A stretch of DNA of 9,030 nucleotides, from contig JAEDOO010000067.1 of assembly GCA_016301965.1 (NCBI GenBank), positions 1-9,030 of the forward strand. The letters are read 5' to 3'. Positions 5,740 through 9,030 of the stretch are shown here, piece after piece. Position 1 is the first letter of the stretch; each line of letters begins with the position of its first letter. The notes under the pieces were generated by a model. The model was not told the origin of the DNA. It saw only the letters and a list, made by a program, of their open reading frames with translations, and did not search any database. This stretch comes from Lachnospiraceae bacterium. Its GTDB lineage: Bacteria; Bacillota; Clostridia; Lachnospirales; Lachnospiraceae. The translations under genes and the position numbers were made by a program.

Positions 5740-5785
5740 GACGGATACTATTTTGCCGGGCTGAGATAAGCCAGTGGAGGAACAT

Positions 5786-6340
5786 ATGGTAGATAAAGCA
5801 AAAGTAGAGGAAGCTATTCGTCTGTATCTGGAGGGTATCGGAGAGGATGTCAACAGAGAAGGGCTTGTAGATACGCCGAATCGTATTGCCCGCATGTGCG
5901 AAGAAATTTATGGGGGCATGGATGAGGATCCGGGCGTGCATCTGGCCAAACAGTTTTCTGTGACCAGCAATGAGATGGTCATTGAGAAGGATATTACCTT
6001 CTATTCCATGTGTGAGCATCATTTGATGCCGTTTTATGGAAAGGCTCATATTGCCTATATCCCGCAGGGAAAGGTGGTTGGTTTGAGTAAGCTGGCCCGT
6101 ACGGTGGAGGTATTTGCCAGAAGGGCTCAGATTCAGGAAAAACTGACTGCCCAGATCGCTGACGCACTGGAAGAACATCTGAATCCTGCCGGTGTGATGA
6201 TCATGCTGGAGGCTGAGCATATGTGCATGACCATGCGCGGTGTAAAGAAACCGGGCAGTAAGACAGTTACGCTGGTGACCCGCGGTGTGTTTAAGGAAGA
6301 TTCTGTGCTGCAGAATCAGTTCCTTTCTATGGTACGCTGA
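5786..6340 (+). CDS. folE: GTP cyclohydrolase I
   Basis: FolE converts GTP to 7,8-dihydroneopterin triphosphate, the entry step to folate, in the cytosol as a homodecamer in known members. The 184-residue protein carries the family signatures: EGLVDTPNRIARM at 25-37, CEHHLMPFYGKAHIAYIP at 76-93, GLSKLAR at 99-105 and EAEHMCMTMRG at 142-152. By alignment to the E. coli enzyme, Cys76, His79 and Cys147 bind zinc and His78 and His145 lie in the active site; none is missing. The start at 5786 is chosen because GGAGG at 5776-5780 lies five bases ahead; a GTG at 5774 would overlap this site. Its TGA overlaps the ATG of the next gene by one base (TGATG), so translation of the two is probably coupled. 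FolE can also feed queuosine synthesis, but the neighbours point to folate. Confidence 0.96.
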   Translation: MVDKAKVEEAIRLYLEGIGEDVNREGLVDTPNRIARMCEEIYGGMDEDPGVHLAKQFSVTSNEMVIEKDITFYSMCEHHLMPFYGKAHIAYIPQGKVVGLSKLARTVEVFARRAQIQEKLTAQIADALEEHLNPAGVMIMLEAEHMCMTMRGVKKPGSKTVTLVTRGVFKEDSVLQNQFLSMVR

Positions 6341-6828
6341 TGGATAGTATAGCTAAGATTTACAATCATCCTGTGTACAGGAAGGAATTGCAGTTTATAC
6401 TGGAGGCGGAGGAGAACAGACAGTTCTGCCGTCATGATATGCAGCATTTTCTGGACGTGGCCCGTATCGGGTGGATCCTGTGTCTGGAGAGAAAGCTGAA
6501 TATTTCTAAAGAAATGATGTATGCGGCGGCTTTTTTGCATGATATTGGCCGCGGTATGCAGTATAGAGAGGGTGTACATCATGATGAGGCCAGTGTGCTT
6601 CTGGCAGGTCACATTCTGCCGGAGTGTGGTTTCAGTGTGGCACAGACAAAAGAGATCTGTGATGCCATTGCAGGACACAGGATGAGCAATGGAGAGGCAA
6701 AGCTTCGAACAGATCTGGGAGAAATTCTTGAAAAAGCCGATCATGCCAGCCGTTGTTGCTTTGCCTGCGAAGCCGAGCATGAATGTTACTGGCCGAAAGA
6801 GAAAAAGAATCTGAAGATCCGTATGTGA
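6340..6828 (+). CDS. HD-domain metal-dependent phosphohydrolase of the folate operon
   Basis: This 162-residue protein belongs to the HD superfamily, whose members are metal-dependent phosphohydrolases. The pattern is intact: His36 (MQHFLDVA), His67-Asp68 (AAAFLHDIG), His80/His81 (GVHHDEAS), His113 (IAGHR) and Asp134 (EKADHASR). The C-terminal tail holds a cysteine cluster, Cys139, Cys140, Cys143 and Cys149 with His147, that could bind zinc or an Fe-S centre. Placement is the main clue: it overlaps folE by one base and precedes folP, and no Nudix FolQ gene is in the operon. A role in dephosphorylating dihydroneopterin tri- or monophosphate is therefore likely but inferred. A precedent exists in archaeal MptB, an HD enzyme acting on a dihydroneopterin cyclic phosphate. 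No separate strong ribosome binding site is seen, which fits coupled translation. Confidence 0.88.
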   Translation: MDSIAKIYNHPVYRKELQFILEAEENRQFCRHDMQHFLDVARIGWILCLERKLNISKEMMYAAAFLHDIGRGMQYREGVHHDEASVLLAGHILPECGFSVAQTKEICDAIAGHRMSNGEAKLRTDLGEILEKADHASRCCFACEAEHECYWPKEKKNLKIRM

Positions 6829-6844
6829 CAGCATGCGGATTTTC
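6813..6844 (+). other. Hairpin across the HD-gene stop codon, ahead of folP
   Basis: GAAGATCCGTATG at 6813-6825 pairs with CATGCGGATTTTC at 6832-6844 around TGACAG: 13 bp with two G-U pairs. It includes the last codons of the HD gene, and the TGA is in the loop. The T-run is mostly used in the stem, so it may stall, process or partly terminate the transcript rather than end it. The folP ribosome binding site at 6853-6857 is nine bases beyond. Confidence 0.5.
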
Positions 6845-6864
6845 TTAAATAAAGGAGAAAAATT

Positions 6865-7683
6865 ATGATGCAGATTGGAAAATACACTTTTGACACAGAA
6901 AATCGTTGTTATGTAATGGGTATCCTGAATGTGACACCGGATTCCTTTTCCGATGGAGGTAAATGGAATGATATGGATCGTGCCATGGCTCATGTGGAGC
7001 AGATGATCGCAGAGGGAGCCACGATTATTGACGTGGGTGGTGAATCCACCCGTCCGGGGTATACCATGATCTCTGACGAAGAGGAGATTTCCCGTGTGGT
7101 ACCGGTGATCCGTGAGCTGAAAAAAAGATTTGATGTGGCGGTTTCCATTGATACATACAAAAGCGGTGTAGCAAAGGCTGCTGTTGAGGCAGGCGCAGAT
7201 ATGGTTAATGATATCTGGGGACTTAAATATGATCCGAAAATGGCAGATGTGATCGCTGAGACCGGTGCTGCCTGCTGTCTGATGCACAATCGTAAAGAAG
7301 CAGATTATACAGATTTTGTGGAAGATATGTTAGATGATCTGCGGGAGACGGTCGATCTGGCAAAGAAGGCAGGAATTGCTGAGGATAAGATCTGTCTGGA
7401 TCCGGGCGTTGGATTTGGAAAGACTTATGAAAACAATCTGGAAGCCGTCAACCATGTGGATCGGCTGTTGGAGCTGGGCTATCCGGTACTGCTGGGAACC
7501 TCCCGCAAATCTGTGATCGGCCTGACACTGGATCTGCCGGCGGCAGAGCGTGTGGAAGGAACCGTGGCTACCAGCGTTATTGGTGTGATGAAAGGCTGCG
7601 CTTTTGTCCGCGTTCATGATGTTAAGGAAAATGAGCGTGCCATCCGTATGACGGAAGCGATTCTTGGCAAAGGTAAGCGATAA
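6865..7683 (+). CDS. folP: Dihydropteroate synthase
   Basis: FolP joins 6-hydroxymethyl-7,8-dihydropterin pyrophosphate with para-aminobenzoate to give dihydropteroate and is the target of sulfonamides. The 272-residue TIM-barrel protein shows every usual motif in order: MGILNVTPDSFSDGG at 18-32, GGESTRPG at 58-65, SIDT at 94-97, NDIWG at 115-119, MHNR at 140-143, DPGVGFGKT at 179-187, GTSRKS at 211-216 and RVHD at 249-252. The two flexible loops (NVTPDSFS and GGESTRPG) that hold substrate and sulfonamides are normal, with no obvious insertion of the kind seen in resistance. AGGAG at 6853-6857 sets the start at 6865; a second ATG follows at once at 6868. It is the third gene of the folate operon. 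The 179 bases after it hold tandem repeats. Confidence 0.97.
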   Translation: MMQIGKYTFDTENRCYVMGILNVTPDSFSDGGKWNDMDRAMAHVEQMIAEGATIIDVGGESTRPGYTMISDEEEISRVVPVIRELKKRFDVAVSIDTYKSGVAKAAVEAGADMVNDIWGLKYDPKMADVIAETGAACCLMHNRKEADYTDFVEDMLDDLRETVDLAKKAGIAEDKICLDPGVGFGKTYENNLEAVNHVDRLLELGYPVLLGTSRKSVIGLTLDLPAAERVEGTVATSVIGVMKGCAFVRVHDVKENERAIRMTEAILGKGKR

Positions 7684-7714
7684 TCGCACAGGATGTATGG
7701 TAAGAGAACATACG

Positions 7715-7828
7715 ATGTTCAACCAAAGATGAGCCAATCAGGGAAAGAAGCAATGTTGAATCGAAGATGAGCTAATCAGAGAAAAGTGTGATGTTAATGA
7801 AAGATGTAATAATCATACGAAAAGTGTA
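7715..7828 (+). repeat. Three 38-bp tandem repeats in the folP-folB gap
   Basis: Copies lie at 7715-7752, 7753-7790 and 7791-7828. The first two share ATGTT-AA-C-AAGATGAGC-AATCAG-GAAA with scattered differences; the third is more diverged and has small shifts but keeps ATGTT, AAGATG, AATCA and GAAAAGTG. Each copy begins with ATG and opens a tiny reading frame: MFNQR, MLNRR and MLMKDVIIRKV, ending at 7732, 7770 and 7829. Ribosome binding sites for these are poor. The rest of 7684-7862 has a short GTATG/CATAC dyad at 7695-7713 and the folB ribosome binding site, but no gene. Confidence 0.8.
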
Positions 7829-7862
7829 ATTCATCCTTAATTGATGAAACAGGAGATAAGTA

Positions 7863-8678
7863 ATGGATATTATACATATTAAAGATCTGGAGATCTGGGC
7901 AAATCATGGAGTATTTCCGGAAGAAAATGCCCTTGGACAAAAATTTGTTGTATGCGCTGACCTGTATACAAGTATACGGCGTGCAGGGCTTGAGGATGCA
8001 TTGGAGCATTCCATCGATTATGGTGCTGTTTCTAAACGGATCAAACGGTTTATGGAGGAAAATACCTGCATGCTGATCGAATCCGTGGCAGAGAAAATGG
8101 CAGCCTGCCTTCTGCAGGAATATCCGATCCGCAAACTGCGTCTTGAAATCAAGAAACCCTGGGCTCCGGTGGGACTCCCGCTGGATACGGTATCAGTGGA
8201 GATAGAGCGCGGCTGGCACAGAAGTTTTATTGCTCTTGGCTCCAATATGGGTAATTCCAGAGCCAATCTTGATTTTGCGGTGCGTGAGCTTTCCAGTACA
8301 CCGGGCTGTCGTGTGAAACAGGTGTCTCATTACATGGTAACCAAACCTTTCGGTGTTACGGATCAGCCGGATTTTTTAAATGGTGTTTTGGAAATGGATA
8401 CGCTTCTGGATCCCCATGAACTTCTGTATCTGTTAAACAGCATCGAGGCGGAAGCCGGCAGAGAACGGATCATCCACTGGGGACCGAGGACATTGGATCT
8501 GGATATTCTGTTCTATGATGATCTGGTGATGGACAGTGAAGATCTGAATATTCCCCACATCGGCATTGCTCAGAGAGATTTTGTTCTGGCACCCATGAAC
8601 GAGATCGCGCCTGGATTTGTGCATCCGGTATATCGTAAGACGATACAGGATCTTTTGATGGAATTAAAAGAGAGATAA
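7863..8678 (+). CDS. folBK: Bifunctional dihydroneopterin aldolase / HPPK (FolB-FolK fusion)
   Basis: Two folate enzymes are joined in 271 residues. Residues 1-118 are FolB, which cleaves dihydroneopterin to 6-hydroxymethyl-dihydropterin: NHGVFPEENALGQKF at 14-28, DYGAV at 52-56, LIESVAEKMA at 71-80 and EIKKPWAPVG at 95-104. Glu21, Glu73 and Lys98 correspond to active-site Glu22, Glu74 and Lys100 of the Staphylococcus aureus enzyme. Residues 120-271 are FolK, which transfers pyrophosphate from ATP: FIALGSNMGN at 122-131, DQPDFLNGVLEM at 167-178, HWGPRTLDLDILFYDD at 205-220 with metal-binding Asp212 and Asp214, and QRDFVLAPMNEI near the end. The join is direct with no linker. AGGAG at 7851-7855 lies seven bases before ATG. 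It closes the visible folate operon; folC and pab genes are not in the window, and I see no clear terminator after it. Confidence 0.96.
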   Translation: MDIIHIKDLEIWANHGVFPEENALGQKFVVCADLYTSIRRAGLEDALEHSIDYGAVSKRIKRFMEENTCMLIESVAEKMAACLLQEYPIRKLRLEIKKPWAPVGLPLDTVSVEIERGWHRSFIALGSNMGNSRANLDFAVRELSSTPGCRVKQVSHYMVTKPFGVTDQPDFLNGVLEMDTLLDPHELLYLLNSIEAEAGRERIIHWGPRTLDLDILFYDDLVMDSEDLNIPHIGIAQRDFVLAPMNEIAPGFVHPVYRKTIQDLLMELKER

Positions 8679-8761
8679 ACCAAAGGGGACGGTGTTTACT
8701 GGACTTTTAATATGTAAAATTTGGGCTCGGGAAAAGATTACCTTTTGATGGAATGATAATA

Positions 8762-9030
8762 ATGAAGATAACATATATTGACCACAGTGGTTTTGCTGTG
8801 GAAACGGAAAAGAGTGTATATATTTTTGACTATTTTAAAGGAGAACTGCCGGATATTCCGGCGGATAAGCCGGTGATCGTTTTTGCCAGTCACAGCCATC
8901 CGGATCACTATAATCCGCGGGTTTTTGAACGGTTGGATGAGAAGGGAGTTGAGCCGTCCAGAATGAAGGCGGTACTCGGCAAGGATATCCGTGAGAATAA
9001 ATATCCGGAAGGTGTGCCGGTGATGAAAGC
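8762..9030 (+). CDS. MBL-fold metallohydrolase, N-terminal part (cut by window end)
   Basis: The first 89 residues are visible. They begin MKITYIDHSGFAVETEKSVY, a start typical of UlaG-like metallo-beta-lactamase fold hydrolases, and include FASHSHPDHYNP, where His44, His46, Asp48 and His49 give the HxHxDH metal-binding motif. The family includes many hydrolases with undefined substrates, so the substrate cannot be named. The ribosome binding site is weak (GGA at 8750-8752). An in-frame ATG at 8753 would add three residues, but the family start favours 8762. It lies 83 bases after folBK, and whether it shares that transcript is unclear. The reading frame stays open to the window end. Confidence 0.85.
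   Translation, partial: MKITYIDHSGFAVETEKSVYIFDYFKGELPDIPADKPVIVFASHSHPDHYNPRVFERLDEKGVEPSRMKAVLGKDIRENKYPEGVPVMK

Noticed and set aside
5134..5769. 211-codon + strand frame running from cstA through the folate leader
   Set aside because: It starts inside cstA out of frame and crosses a terminator, a promoter, the riboswitch and a second terminator.
6316..7287. 323-codon open frame on the - strand across the HD and folP genes
   Set aside because: It is antisense to two well-supported enzymes and its translation has no recognisable domain.

Overview
The window looks like chromosome from a Gram-positive, low-to-mid GC gut anaerobe of the class Clostridia, most likely Lachnospiraceae. The reasons are the AGGAGG-type ribosome binding sites, the sigma-A style promoters, a THF-type riboswitch ahead of folate genes, and several small protein families that I associate with that group (DUF6465-like, DUF6472-like). 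The species cannot be fixed from the sequence alone. Every protein gene is on the + strand. Only a tRNA-Thr is on the - strand.

Layout. (1) 1-1370: the last codons of an upstream gene whose end resembles serA (3-phosphoglycerate dehydrogenase), then a DUF1015 protein, probably the tail of a serine biosynthesis operon. (2) 1371-1624: an intergenic region with two adjacent inverted repeats and a good promoter. (3) 1625-2323: a two-gene unit, an HPr-like protein that lacks the phosphorylatable histidine and a Lys/Ala/Thr-rich protein with 11-residue repeats and a C-terminal DUF6465-like domain. (4) 2334-2484: a 151-bp palindromic element with 42-bp arms, then tRNA-Thr(CGT) on the - strand with its own promoter. 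(5) 2714-2890: a small four-cysteine protein. (6) 3056-5432: promoter, an unrecognised 167-aa protein, the carbon starvation transporter CstA, and a strong terminator. (7) 5516-8678: the folate operon, with an extended -10 promoter, a candidate tetrahydrofolate riboswitch, an intrinsic terminator, folE, an HD-domain hydrolase, folP, and a folB-folK fusion. (8) 8762-9030: the start of an MBL-fold metallohydrolase, cut by the window end.

How the genes work together. FolE, FolP and FolB-FolK cover most of the route from GTP to dihydropteroate. The step that removes phosphates from dihydroneopterin triphosphate has no Nudix gene here. The HD-domain gene overlaps folE by one base and precedes folP, so it is the obvious candidate for that job. 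The riboswitch and terminator ahead of folE would let folate levels control readthrough into the operon. CstA probably imports pyruvate or peptides and shares a transcript with the gene before it.

Points most worth a second look are the HD-domain protein as a possible missing folate enzyme, the HPr-like protein without His15, the large palindrome at 2334-2484, three 38-bp tandem repeats each opening with an ATG mini-ORF in the folP-folB gap, and the ParB-like DGHHR motif in the serine-linked DUF1015 protein. I do not see a mobile element with a transposase, a CRISPR array or a defence locus.
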